Source: Pseudomonas typographi (lineage in GTDB: Bacteria > Pseudomonadota > Gammaproteobacteria > Pseudomonadales > Pseudomonadaceae). Taken from it: a DNA stretch of 64,000 bases. The first letter of the stretch is position 1. Each line of letters opens with the position of its first letter. The translations under genes and the position numbers were made by a program. The DNA lies in the NCBI RefSeq assembly GCF_014694385.1, contig NZ_JAAOCA010000010.1:1-64000 (forward strand). Reading direction: 5' to 3'. The notes below the pieces were generated by a model. The model was not told the DNA's origin. It saw only the letters and a list, made by a program, of their open reading frames with translations, and made no database searches. Shown here in pieces: positions 8,840 through 16,516 of the stretch.

Positions 8840-10210
8840 ATGGCGCTCATCTCCAAGGCCGCAGCTGCGGCCGTGGCGGGCTCGGTCGCGCGCAAAACCG
8901 GCTACCGCTTTTACATCATGTTCATGCTGTTCTTCATCACCACCATTAACTACGCTGACCGCTCGACTCTGAGCATCACCGGCGCGGCGATCAAAAACGA
9001 TCTGCGCCTGGACAACGTGACCCTGGGCTACTTGTTCTCCGCCTTTGCCTGGAGCTATACGCTGGCACAGCTTCCCGGTGGCTGGTTGCTCGACAAGATC
9101 GGCTACCGCAAGGCGTACTTTTTTAGCTTGCTGTTCTGGGCAATGTTTACCTTCACCATGGGCTTCTGCGCCTCGTTGCCGATCACCTGGGCCATCGCTG
9201 GGCTATTTGTGTTACGGGTGGTAATTGGTGCCGCCGAAGCACCGATTTTCCCTGCTAATAACCGTGCGAACCTGATCTGGTTCCCGCGCAGTGAACGCGG
9301 AACCACCGCAGCGGTATTCACCGCCTCGCAATATTTCGCCAAGGTCTGCTTCGCTCCGCTGATGGGTTTCATCACCCAGTACGCCGGTTGGCCTTACGTG
9401 TACTGGCTGATGGGTGTGCTCGGCGTAATGACTGCCGTACTAGCGCTGAAAAGCATGGCCGCGCCCGGAGAAAACCGTGGCTGCAACCAGGCCGAACGTG
9501 ACTATATAGAAGCCGGCGGAGGTCAGGTGGGTCTGGATAGTACCGCGGGTACGGGGCCCGGCATGGACTGGCCGCAAGCCTGGTGCGAACTTAAGGTGCT
9601 TGCCCGGAACCGCATGATGATCGGCATCATGCTAGCTCAATACTGCCTGGCCACGCTCACCGCTTTTTTTCTCACATGGCTGCCCCTCTACCTCATCGAA
9701 GACCGTCACATGTCCATCGCCAAGGCCGGGGTGGTAGCTGCGATACCGGCACTGACTGGCTTCTTCGGCGGGGTGCTGGGTGGGGTGCTGTCCGACCGAC
9801 TACTTGCCAGCGGAGGCTCGATAACTTTCGCACGCAAGTTCCCCATCGTGTTGGGGATGTTGATCAGCGTTTGCATCCTGTTGTGCAACTACCTGGACAA
9901 TGAACTCTGGATCATCACGGCCATGGCCGTGGCGTTTTTTGGCAAAGCACTCGGCACGCAAGGCTGGAGTGTGCTGGGCGAGGTGGCCCCCTATCGCTCG
10001 GTGGGCATGGCCGCCAGCTTGCTCAATGGCTTCGGTAGCATTGCCAGCATCATCTCTCCGATCGTCATCGGTTATTTGATCCAAGCTACCGGCAATTTCC
10101 AGTGGGCGTTCCTATTTGTCGCGCTGCACGGCTTGGTAGCAGCGCTGCTCTACCTGTGCGTGGTAGGCCCGATCAAGCGTATCGAACTTAATCCACGGAG
10201 TACCCCATGA
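8840..10210 (+). CDS. MFS anion:cation symporter, glucarate/galactonate permease-like
   Basis: A 456-residue inner-membrane transporter with 12 predicted helices, of the ACS family of the major facilitator superfamily (GudP/GarP/DgoT relatives). The first helix carries NYADRSTLSI, a hallmark of hexarate and hexonate carriers, followed by LGYLFSAFAWSYTLAQLPGG and GWLLDKIGYRK (the loop 2-3 motif). It probably imports the sugar acid used by the flanking dehydratases. A weak AAAGG lies before ATG 8840. Its stop codon overlaps the next start by four bases (ATGA), so it is translationally coupled to the second enolase-superfamily gene. Confidence 0.85.
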   Translation: MALISKAAAAAVAGSVARKTGYRFYIMFMLFFITTINYADRSTLSITGAAIKNDLRLDNVTLGYLFSAFAWSYTLAQLPGGWLLDKIGYRKAYFFSLLFWAMFTFTMGFCASLPITWAIAGLFVLRVVIGAAEAPIFPANNRANLIWFPRSERGTTAAVFTASQYFAKVCFAPLMGFITQYAGWPYVYWLMGVLGVMTAVLALKSMAAPGENRGCNQAERDYIEAGGGQVGLDSTAGTGPGMDWPQAWCELKVLARNRMMIGIMLAQYCLATLTAFFLTWLPLYLIEDRHMSIAKAGVVAAIPALTGFFGGVLGGVLSDRLLASGGSITFARKFPIVLGMLISVCILLCNYLDNELWIITAMAVAFFGKALGTQGWSVLGEVAPYRSVGMAASLLNGFGSIASIISPIVIGYLIQATGNFQWAFLFVALHGLVAALLYLCVVGPIKRIELNPRSTP

Positions 10211-11292
10211 AGATTACCCATGCCAACATCAACCTGATCACCGTGAACGACGACGATGCCTGTTACTTGCCGTTCGCTCGCCAGCCTCAAGCGCGGCAGG
10301 TGATCACAGTGAGCTTGCGTGCTGAAGGCGGTATCAACGGCATTGGTGTGTGCTATGGCTACCGAGGCCTGGCCAAAGGCCTTTTGGCAATCACCCGGGA
10401 GCTCGCTGACTGCGTGGTCGGCGAGTCGCTGCACGCCTATGAACACATCCACAAGCGTTTAAGCCAGCATGCGGCGACCTTTGCCGATTGCGGGCTGTTT
10501 CTCACGGCGCTTTCGGCCATTGATGTCGCGCTATGGGACTTGAAGGGCAAGTATGCCGAACTCCCTTGGTGGCGTTTGCTCGGGGGCACCCGGCAACGCA
10601 TCACTACCTACGCGAGCGGGCCGCTGCATCGCGGCTTGAGCGATGAGCAAGTGGTGGAACAGGCGCTTGAGCTAGAGCGCCGGGGCTTTGGTTACATCAA
10701 ACTGCACCTGGGATTGGATGGCCCGTTCAACCTCATCCGTGAGTTGCAGCGCGCGCGGGCAGTGAAAGACGCACTGTCGCCGACTACACAGCTGATGTGC
10801 GACATCAACGAACGCTGGGCTGTTGGCGATGCCACCGCAGTCGGCGCACATTTGGCTGCACTAGGGCTGTACTGTATCGAAGACCCCATTCACCACCACG
10901 ATTACCGGGGCCTGGCGGCAATTACTCAGGCCGTGCCGACACGGATAATGGCCGGCGAGAATTGGTGGGGGCCGTGGTCGTTCCAGCATGCGCTGGCTGA
11001 GCGATCCATGGACATCGCCATGATCGACCTGCAGCACGTCGGTGGCGTGACCGGTTGGATGAAGGTTGCCACGATGGCTGCCGCCCATCACGTGCCGGTG
11101 GTCAGCCACATCATGCCGGAATTCCAGGCTCATCTGGTCGCTGCAGCGCCTAACGGGTTGATGTGCGAGCACAAAGAGTGGACTTGGGGGCTGTTCGAGC
11201 ACTTACCGGTGTTGATCAACGGCCAATGGGAGTTAAGCGAGCGCCACGGGCACGGTCTCGTTTTTTCGGCGGCCAATGAGACATTGAACTGA
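10207..11292 (+). CDS. Second enolase-superfamily enzyme, mandelate racemase subgroup
   Basis: A 361-residue cytoplasmic enzyme. The capping domain (about 1-115) precedes a barrel with KLHLG (KxK-type base position), CDINERW (Asp and Asn), CIEDPIHHHDY (Glu), AGEN (Glu) and SHIMPEF (His), which is the residue set of mandelate racemase-type dehydratases and epimerases. It differs clearly from the enzyme at 5225, so the cluster probably handles two isomers or two successive steps. The specific substrate is unknown. Coupled to the MFS gene by an ATGA overlap. A GACCTC-GCT-GAGGTC hairpin at 11314-11328 follows the stop codon but has no T-run. Confidence 0.8.
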   Translation: MKITHANINLITVNDDDACYLPFARQPQARQVITVSLRAEGGINGIGVCYGYRGLAKGLLAITRELADCVVGESLHAYEHIHKRLSQHAATFADCGLFLTALSAIDVALWDLKGKYAELPWWRLLGGTRQRITTYASGPLHRGLSDEQVVEQALELERRGFGYIKLHLGLDGPFNLIRELQRARAVKDALSPTTQLMCDINERWAVGDATAVGAHLAALGLYCIEDPIHHHDYRGLAAITQAVPTRIMAGENWWGPWSFQHALAERSMDIAMIDLQHVGGVTGWMKVATMAAAHHVPVVSHIMPEFQAHLVAAAPNGLMCEHKEWTWGLFEHLPVLINGQWELSERHGHGLVFSAANETLN

Positions 11293-11406
11293 CCAAGCGT
11301 CGTATTACCGAGCGACCTCGCTGAGGTCACACACCAAAATGGGCTGCCGCCCAGCGGTGAGATCAAGCCCGAGGTGTCCTTGCGCGCAGAGATCGAGTTG
11401 TAGGGG

Positions 11407-11760
<354 letters not shown>

Positions 11761-11978
11761 TGCCCCTTGCGCTTCAACCCCCTTTATACTCCTTCGGCGA
11801 GTTATCCCGACGCACGCAGCGAAACGTAGTCAGCGGCCTCGTTTAGTAGCCTTAGCAAGCGCCGACCCTCTGCTTTGGTTGCACGAGGCAACGTTCCACT
11901 TTTCAAAATTATACCTTCCACCGACTGGCTACCTGCCCATTGGGTAGGTACGGCCAGTCTGAGCTTGGATTTGCCCCT
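11761..11978. other. Decayed mobile-element DNA, no gene seen
   Basis: The stretch continues upstream (minus strand) of the transposase remnant, but the reading frame cannot be followed with confidence. A short inverted repeat, CCGACTGGCTACCTGCCCAT with GGGTAGGTACGGCCAGTC, lies near 11918-11956. Confidence 0.3.
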
Positions 11979-12203
11979 TTAATGGGTTCGAGGGCGACAC
12001 GTGGCATTATCCCGCTGTATTCCCCGCAATAACGCCGTCAGATCACGCCACGGAAATTCCGCAACGGGCTTGACTTGCTCACATCCCTCCCGGTGCTCAA
12101 ACGGGCGCCGCGCATCCGTCAAAAGCTGGATCGCGCCGCAGTGTCGACACGTCACCCCTTTTTCTCCCAAGTCCCACTTAGCCAGCCACTGCTTTCCGAT
12201 CAT
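11979..12203 (-). CDS. Small cysteine/histidine protein, possible zinc-binding
   Basis: A 74-residue protein starting MIGKQWLAKWDLGEKGVTCR, with CRHCG, then a His and a Cys in FEHREGC, a C-x2-C...H-x3-C pattern that could hold one zinc ion. A strong ribosome-binding sequence (AAGGGGAG, three bases before ATG) supports a real gene. I do not recognise the family. It lies just left of repeat copy 2. A role in DNA binding or in the element that carried this DNA would be a guess. Confidence 0.5.
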   Translation of the reverse strand: MIGKQWLAKWDLGEKGVTCRHCGAIQLLTDARRPFEHREGCEQVKPVAEFPWRDLTALLRGIQRDNATCRPRTH

Positions 12204-12256
12204 GTGCTCCCCTTGGTCAGTCGGGCTGGAAGGCTAGAACCAGACAGAGCCACGCG

Positions 12257-12417
12257 TCACTCAACCACCGGGAGAATTAACTGCGGCCCCTGATTCCGCA
12301 TATTCCCCATTGCCTTTCGCACCGAATACCAGTCGAAGGCCTCGGTGGGCGTGCCCAGGTCGCGGGCGATCACCTCGGCCCGCTCGCTGGTGGTGTCGGG
12401 GTCCATCCAGCCCATGG
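12257..12417. repeat. 161-bp direct repeat, copy 2
   Basis: Counterpart of 1291-1451 in the same orientation, with about seven mismatches and no gaps. On the minus strand the repeat frame here is fused in frame to the end of an AraC-type fragment (RYRVLQGPMGWM), whereas copy 1 has lost that context. Copy 2 is therefore probably the parental arrangement and copy 1 the derived one. Confidence 0.85.
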
Positions 12418-12700
12418 GTCCCTGCAGCACTCGGTAGCGGATCTTGCGTTCAATAGACGGGGGCTAGTGCAGGAATATCAGATGGGGCCGCATCAGGCGC
12501 AGCATGCGGACCCAGGCATCCAGAAGCTCTGCGTTAACGGCGTCGCTCGAGAGCCCCGTGTCTCGGCGGCTTTCCTTGGCCGCATCGGGCAGATCCGACG
12601 CCAAACCCGCAAGGAGTCCTGGGTTGTGCGTCAGACTCACCGCAAGATACGGGGCGCCGGACTTGCTGCTGCGCACGGTGGCTGCTGACATGCCAGCCAA
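12405..12700 (-). pseudogene. AraC-family regulator N-terminal domain remnant
   Basis: Minus-strand frames give [20 protein letters not shown], then LLDAWVRMLRLM, DIPALAPVY in a shifted frame, and KIRYRVLQGPMGWM. In this order they match the AraC_N ligand domain of transcription regulators (pattern LDAxxRLLRLL ... IPVLAPxxxREIxYRLLxGPxG). Two frameshifts and a stop interrupt it, and the C-terminal helix-turn-helix region is absent, replaced by the repeat sequence. It cannot make a working regulator. Confidence 0.55.
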
Positions 12701-13007
12701 GAGTCGATGGGGCGCATCGGTGAGCAGGAAGAGATTGCCACGGGTGTGCAGAGGGCGCTCCCGTTACAGACATCCGCCTCAAGTGCTGGCCTCCGGACGG
12801 ACTGAGCTACCACTGATCGCTTACCGGTTAAATTTTTGCGCTGACGTGCCGATGGTATCAAAGTGCGGCTTATCTGACTTCGTAAAAATCAACACATCCA
12901 GCTTATTGACTGATTCAGGGGACGCCCGGATATGGGTACCAGTGCTTTGCCAAAGTGGGCCGGTCACCTCATAACACTTCTTTGAAATAAGCCCTGTCCC
13001 TGTTGCT
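12701..13007. other. Gene-free stretch before the PAS-GGDEF gene
   Basis: No gene is supported. Fragmentary frames on both strands lack start signals. An in-frame stop at 12972-12974 lies just upstream of the next gene's conserved PAS start, so part of that gene may have been lost here. Confidence 0.35.
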
Positions 13008-13856
13008 GTGTATGATCAGGATGATGTGTTGTGTTTCGCTAACTTGGCGTTTCGACAGGTCTTCGGCTTGACAGGTGACGAGCTTGTTAGCTGGACGGAG
13101 CTAGTGCGCATAGCCCGATCTAAAGGTGCAGGCACCCATGTTCAAACTGAAAATTTCGAGCAATGGTTGATGTCCACTAAAAGTCGACGAGGAAAACAGC
13201 CATTCCGTGCGTTTGAAACAAACCTCAATGATGGTCGCTGGTTATGGATGACGGAGACATTCGACGCCGAGGGTTGGAGCATTAGCATGGCCCCGGACAT
13301 TTCTCGCCTACAGGCTAATGATCATCGTCTTATGCGCCTTGATCGGGATATTGCCATTCGAACGTCGACGACGGATGAGCTAACTGGCTGCATGAATCGC
13401 CGAGGCATTTTAGTGGAATTGGGAAAGTTAGTGGCGTCTTCGCAAGCTGAGGCAGGGTTTGCTCTTGCATTGCTGGATATTGACTATTTCAAGCAAGTCA
13501 ATGACACCTATGGCCACCCTGCGGGGGATGCCGTGCTATGTCATTTCGTGGAGCACTTGCATTCTCGCATTCGAAGCAAGGATCTATTAGGGCGTTATGG
13601 GGGTGAGGAGTTCTTGGTTATATTCCCGGGTTGCTCTAATCTCGATGCTGTAACCATTCTTGAAACTATCAGGCAGACTATTGCGCCAATTAGTTTAGAA
13701 GGGGGCGAGGTCAGTTACAACTTTTCTGCTGGAATTACGAACTTCAAAATCAATGAGACCGTTGATCAGATGCTGAAGCAGGCTGATAGAGCATTGTACG
13801 CTGCCAAACAGGAAGGCCGAGGACGGAGCTGTATCACCAAGCAGACGCCTAGCTAA
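13008..13856 (+). CDS. PAS-GGDEF diguanylate cyclase, possibly 5'-truncated
   Basis: A 282-residue soluble cyclase. A PAS-like domain fills about residues 1-105 (VLCFANLAFRQVFG, then WLWMTETF), and a GGDEF domain about 115-278 with RYGGEEF. The RxxD inhibitory site (RSKD) is five residues before the active site, so both the catalytic and feedback sites are intact. The GTG start at 13008 lacks a good ribosome-binding site. The reading frame continues upstream as HFFEISPVPVAVYDQDD, which still looks like PAS, up to a stop at 12972. The true start is therefore missing or non-standard. GC content is lower than in the core genes. Expression is doubtful. Confidence 0.65.
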   Translation: MYDQDDVLCFANLAFRQVFGLTGDELVSWTELVRIARSKGAGTHVQTENFEQWLMSTKSRRGKQPFRAFETNLNDGRWLWMTETFDAEGWSISMAPDISRLQANDHRLMRLDRDIAIRTSTTDELTGCMNRRGILVELGKLVASSQAEAGFALALLDIDYFKQVNDTYGHPAGDAVLCHFVEHLHSRIRSKDLLGRYGGEEFLVIFPGCSNLDAVTILETIRQTIAPISLEGGEVSYNFSAGITNFKINETVDQMLKQADRALYAAKQEGRGRSCITKQTPS

Positions 13857-13909
13857 GCCAGAAATGGCATATCTTTCGTGGGTTCGGAAGCTGCGGGAAA
13901 GACCGACAC

Positions 13910-13926
13910 AGCGGCCCAAGGCCGCT
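13910..13926. terminator. Hairpin after the PAS-GGDEF gene
   Basis: AGCGGCC-CAA-GGCCGCT is a perfect 7-bp stem, 54 bases after the stop codon. There is no clean T-run, so termination is only likely. A second hairpin, GGGGCT/AGCCCC, lies near 13975-13990. Confidence 0.35.
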
Positions 13927-14095
13927 AATAATCGGGGGCGTTTCACTTTTTGTACCAAATGAGCGAATGTTAGGGGGCTTTATAGCCCCGAAAAGCCCCT
14001 GCAACCCACATTTCAAATAACCAGCTAATCAGCATGTGATCGATGTGCTACCTATCTGGACTGGCTCAGTTGTGCAGTCAACTACTGCTTGAATC

Positions 14096-14374
14096 TCAGA
14101 AATCTTGGGTCTGCTCTACGATTTCAAGTTTCACCATCAGCTTGTGGCCAATATTTTCGTTTAACTCCCAGTACAGGTGCTCGATATCCTTCACTCTGAA
14201 CTCTTGATCAGCAGTGGGCAGTTTATTCCATGAAAGATCGGCCAAAGTCCTGTGCTCGAACCGATCCCCAATGAAAGCAGCCGGGAAGGGGGAGGAGGAC
14301 TTCACGCTCCATATGGGGTCATTGGTGAAAGAGTTTTCGTAAAGCTCGAAATGGTACTCAAGAGGCTTGGACAT
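14096..14374 (-). CDS. Hypothetical protein
   Basis: A 92-residue acidic soluble protein starting MSKPLEYHFELYENSFTNDP. ATG 14374 is chosen over the longer frame from 14437 because AGGGA stands 11 bases before it and the extra residues look non-coding. There is no signal peptide, membrane segment or motif that I recognise. It is the last gene of the island before the tRNA fragment. Lone small acidic proteins in such places are often immunity or anti-defence factors, but nothing in the sequence shows that here. Confidence 0.5.
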   Translation of the reverse strand: MSKPLEYHFELYENSFTNDPIWSVKSSSPFPAAFIGDRFEHRTLADLSWNKLPTADQEFRVKDIEHLYWELNENIGHKLMVKLEIVEQTQDF

Positions 14375-14545
14375 GGCTGGCGGTCCCTGCTGGTGTGGTG
14401 GCGAATGTCTATATTGCGCCGCCAAACAGATTTGCAAAACCCCCTCGTAAGTTATTGATTGTCATGGACTGAAAGGCGCAATTTTGGGGGGGGTGAATAT
14501 ATATAATTCTATATATAAATCAATAATTTAGGTCTAATCTGCTTC
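14375..14545. other. AT-rich stretch at the island border
   Basis: The run 14490-14530 is strikingly AT-rich (ATATATATAATTCTATATAT and TCAATAATTTA) next to the tRNA fragment. Bendable AT-rich DNA of this kind is common at integrase and IHF-binding attachment arms. No gene is seen. Confidence 0.35.
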
Positions 14546-14595
14546 CCACCTTGACATGGTGGGGGTCGTTGGTTCGAGTCCAATTGTGCCTACCA
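14546..14595 (+). other. 3' half of tRNA-Val(GAC): attachment-site scar (att)
   Basis: The run starts CCACC-TTGACAT-GGTGG, an anticodon stem-loop with anticodon GAC. It goes on with a GGGTC variable loop, a T arm with GGTTCGAGTCC, then TGTGCCT-A-CCA. This is a complete tRNA-Val 3' half. The bases to the left do not form the D arm or the acceptor 5' strand, so the 5' half is missing. Integrases that use tRNA genes leave exactly such a 3' fragment at the far end of the inserted element. The intact tRNA gene should then be at the other end, left of the window. Confidence 0.8.
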
Positions 14596-14605
14596 AATTT
14601 TTTTG

Positions 14606-14637
14606 AAGGGGATACCGCGAGGTGTTCCCTTTTTTTT
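14606..14637 (+). terminator. Rho-independent terminator of the original tRNA-Val locus
   Basis: AAGGGGATACC-GCGA-GGTGTTCCCTT forms an 11-bp stem with two G-U pairs and is followed by an unbroken T-run. It lies 10 bases after the CCA end, as expected for the native tRNA terminator. It therefore belongs to the chromosome, not to the island. Confidence 0.85.
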
Positions 14638-14707
14638 ACGATTTTTTTTACGTTCTTTTTTGCGGCGCCTCATTGGAGGCCGGAGCGGGCGGCTAAACAT
14701 CGGGCAG

Positions 14708-14818
14708 AAAAAAGCCCGCCTGGGGAACGCGGGCTAGAAGCAACAACAATGATGAGGAGCTGTTGTGACTCTACGCGGGGGGCTGTGAAAACCCCGTGAA
14801 CCGACCGTGAAAATCCCC
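14708..14818 (-). ncRNA. Candidate small RNA or 3'-UTR unit A of a tandem pair
   Basis: On the minus strand the unit opens ATTTTCACGG, has GGTTCACGG and GTTTTCACAGCC, then AGCTCCTCATC. It ends in a terminator (AGCCCGC, loop, GCGGGCT, T6) at 14735-14708. The same layout recurs at 14851-14951. No protein is encoded. It could be a short RNA with a CUCCUC anti-Shine-Dalgarno core, or a second terminator unit behind the secreted-protein gene that ends at 14960. Confidence 0.35.
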
Positions 14819-14850
14819 TTCGCGGTGCTGCTTGCCAACGCCGCCCAAAG

Positions 14851-14951
14851 AAAAGCCCGCGCGGGGGCGGGCCAAAGAGTTTCATGAGGAGCTGGGAGAT
14901 ACGTTAAGCCCCAGGCTGTGAAAACGCCGTGAACCCGGCGTGAAAATACCC
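14851..14951 (-). ncRNA. Candidate small RNA or 3'-UTR unit B of a tandem pair
   Basis: Same order of elements as unit A: ATTTTCACGCC, GGTTCACGGCG, TTTTCACAGCC, AGCTCCTCATG. It ends in a terminator stem GCCCGC/GCGGGC followed by TTTT (14872-14851). It starts about nine bases after the stop codon of the minus-strand gene at 14960, so it could also be processed from that mRNA. Confidence 0.35.
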
Positions 14952-14959
14952 TGCGGGCT

Positions 14960-15550
14960 TCATTGGCCTTTGTTGATGCCCTTGATCAGCGCATCGTGCC
15001 CGGCCTTGTCGTTGGCGCGGGAAATCACCTGCACCAGCGACATGGTCGGGCCGGAACCGGCCAGGAAGGTCGATGACAAGGTCGGGCCACCGCCCATGCT
15101 GGCGGTACTGTCGACTTGCTCGACCCCGAGTTTGCCCAACGTAAAGCGTTTTTCGCCGGTTTTTTTGAAATCAGGCAGCGCCTGGGTCTGTTGTTTGATG
15201 AAGCCCTCGCTGGCACCGGACAAAAACTCATCGTCGTTGTCATCGGTTGTGACACCATTGGGGATGGGCACTTCGGTCACCATCACCACCCGGCGCTGCG
15301 CTGGGTTCATGTACAGGATGCCCTTGGCGCCGGCGGTCCCGCTGCTCGCCTCGCCCGGCGGCAATGCGGTTTGCGCGTAGCCGGCCGGTAAGGTGAAGCT
15401 GAACTTGCCGCCCAGCGTACTGACCGTTTGCGCCTTGGTACTGGCGGCCGGCGGCTGGGCCGGCTGCGCGGCCAGCGCGGCACCGGCCAGGGGCATCAGC
15501 AGCAAAGCACATAAGGCCAAGGGGCGAGTTCGGGAAAAGCGAGAGGGCAT
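14960..15550 (-). CDS. Secreted hypothetical protein
   Basis: A 196-residue protein with a clear signal peptide (about residues 1-28, ending GAALAAQ), so probably periplasmic. The mature part has LGGKFSFTLPAGYAQ, then PAQRRVVMVTEVPIPNG and the C-terminal MSLVQVISRANDKAGHDALI. The motif 'F-x-LP-x-GY' followed by a strand-rich domain resembles small DUF1795-like lipoprotein or periplasmic proteins, but I cannot name a family. GGAG six bases before ATG 15550 supports the start. A duplicated terminator region lies directly downstream. Confidence 0.7.
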   Translation of the reverse strand: MPSRFSRTRPLALCALLLMPLAGAALAAQPAQPPAASTKAQTVSTLGGKFSFTLPAGYAQTALPPGEASSGTAGAKGILYMNPAQRRVVMVTEVPIPNGVTTDDNDDEFLSGASEGFIKQQTQALPDFKKTGEKRFTLGKLGVEQVDSTASMGGGPTLSSTFLAGSGPTMSLVQVISRANDKAGHDALIKGINKGQ

Positions 15551-15744
15551 GAGTGGCTCCAGTTTGAACTACAGGCTTACAAAAGATTATCACCATGGGC
15601 ATGGGTTCCGCGCTCATGCACCTCGTTAAGACTTTTCCTGCGCAAAAATAGATCTTTCTGCCGCTACATTACGAAAAGTCTCGCATCGAAAGTGTTCCAA
15701 ACGGTTCAACCTGCAAGCGCTTCCACAGTGGCAGGGAGGTTGCC
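15551..15744. promoter_or_regulatory. Divergent intergenic region
   Basis: This 194-base gap separates the secreted-protein gene (minus) from the KilA-N gene (plus) and should hold both promoters. No strong sigma-70 pair or operator is evident. Confidence 0.3.
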
Positions 15745-16491
15745 ATGGCAGCATGTGACGTGACCGAACACCGCTACGGCGGCGCCAGGATTAGCCAGCG
15801 CCTGGCAAGCGGCTACCTAGACGCCAGCGCGATGTGCCAGGCCGCTGGGCAAAAGCTGGAGCCGTGGCTGGCGGCCCGCAGCACACGCTTGCGGGTGCAG
15901 GCCATGGCGCAACGCTGGGGGGTGGCTGGCGACCAACTGGTGCAGCGTAGCGTAGAACAAGGCCGGGTGCGCTGTTGGCTTCACCCGGCCCTCGCGCGCC
16001 GCTTGGCCGCATGGTTATCGCCACATTGGGCCGTGGCGGTCGAGCAGTGGCTGGCTGCATGGGCCGCCGAAGCGGGCCCCATGGTGCCGCCCGAAGCGCT
16101 GCCGCGGTACGTGGTAGCCCCCTACAGGTTGGCCTATGGGTATTTTTCGTTTCATAACGAGTTGGTGCTGCACCTGCTGGGGCCGCTTGCCCGCGACGGC
16201 TTCGAGTGGCCATGCCGGCGCTGGCCGGCGGCGGCTGACGGCGTGGCCTTCGACACCTGGCTAGGTGGGCGCGGGGTGGCTGTACGCGCGTTCTCGGTGT
16301 ACCGGCATCATCCGCTGGCCGGGCCTGCGTTCCAGGCCCGGTTGTACCCGATGGCGTTGTACCCGTTGTTACGGGAGTACTTGTACGGCGAGTGGCTGGC
16401 AAAGCGTATAGCGGGCCATCTTGCTGGCCTCAACCCGCCACGGGCGCTGCCTGCGCACAGTTGGCAACTGCCCTGGGGCGAAGGTGGCTAG
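15745..16491 (+). CDS. KilA-N domain protein, BstA-like (candidate phage defence)
   Basis: A 248-residue protein. Residues about 8-112 form a KilA-N-type DNA-binding domain: RISQRLASGYLDASAMCQAA, then RVRCWLHPALARRLAAWLSP. Residues about 125-230 resemble the C-terminal domain of BstA-like proteins: AYGYFSFHNELVLHLLGPLA, then YPMALYPLLREYLYGEWLAK. BstA proteins are prophage-encoded abortive-infection factors. Here no phage gene is in sight and the gene stands alone between unrelated core genes. The start is firm: AGGGAGGT lies four bases before ATG. It is shorter than Salmonella BstA (about 310 residues). A transcription-regulator or orphan phage-antirepressor role is the alternative. Confidence 0.6.
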   Translation: MAACDVTEHRYGGARISQRLASGYLDASAMCQAAGQKLEPWLAARSTRLRVQAMAQRWGVAGDQLVQRSVEQGRVRCWLHPALARRLAAWLSPHWAVAVEQWLAAWAAEAGPMVPPEALPRYVVAPYRLAYGYFSFHNELVLHLLGPLARDGFEWPCRRWPAAADGVAFDTWLGGRGVAVRAFSVYRHHPLAGPAFQARLYPMALYPLLREYLYGEWLAKRIAGHLAGLNPPRALPAHSWQLPWGEGG

Positions 16492-16516
16492 TGCGGTGTG
16501 CCAGCGCCCGTGCCCA

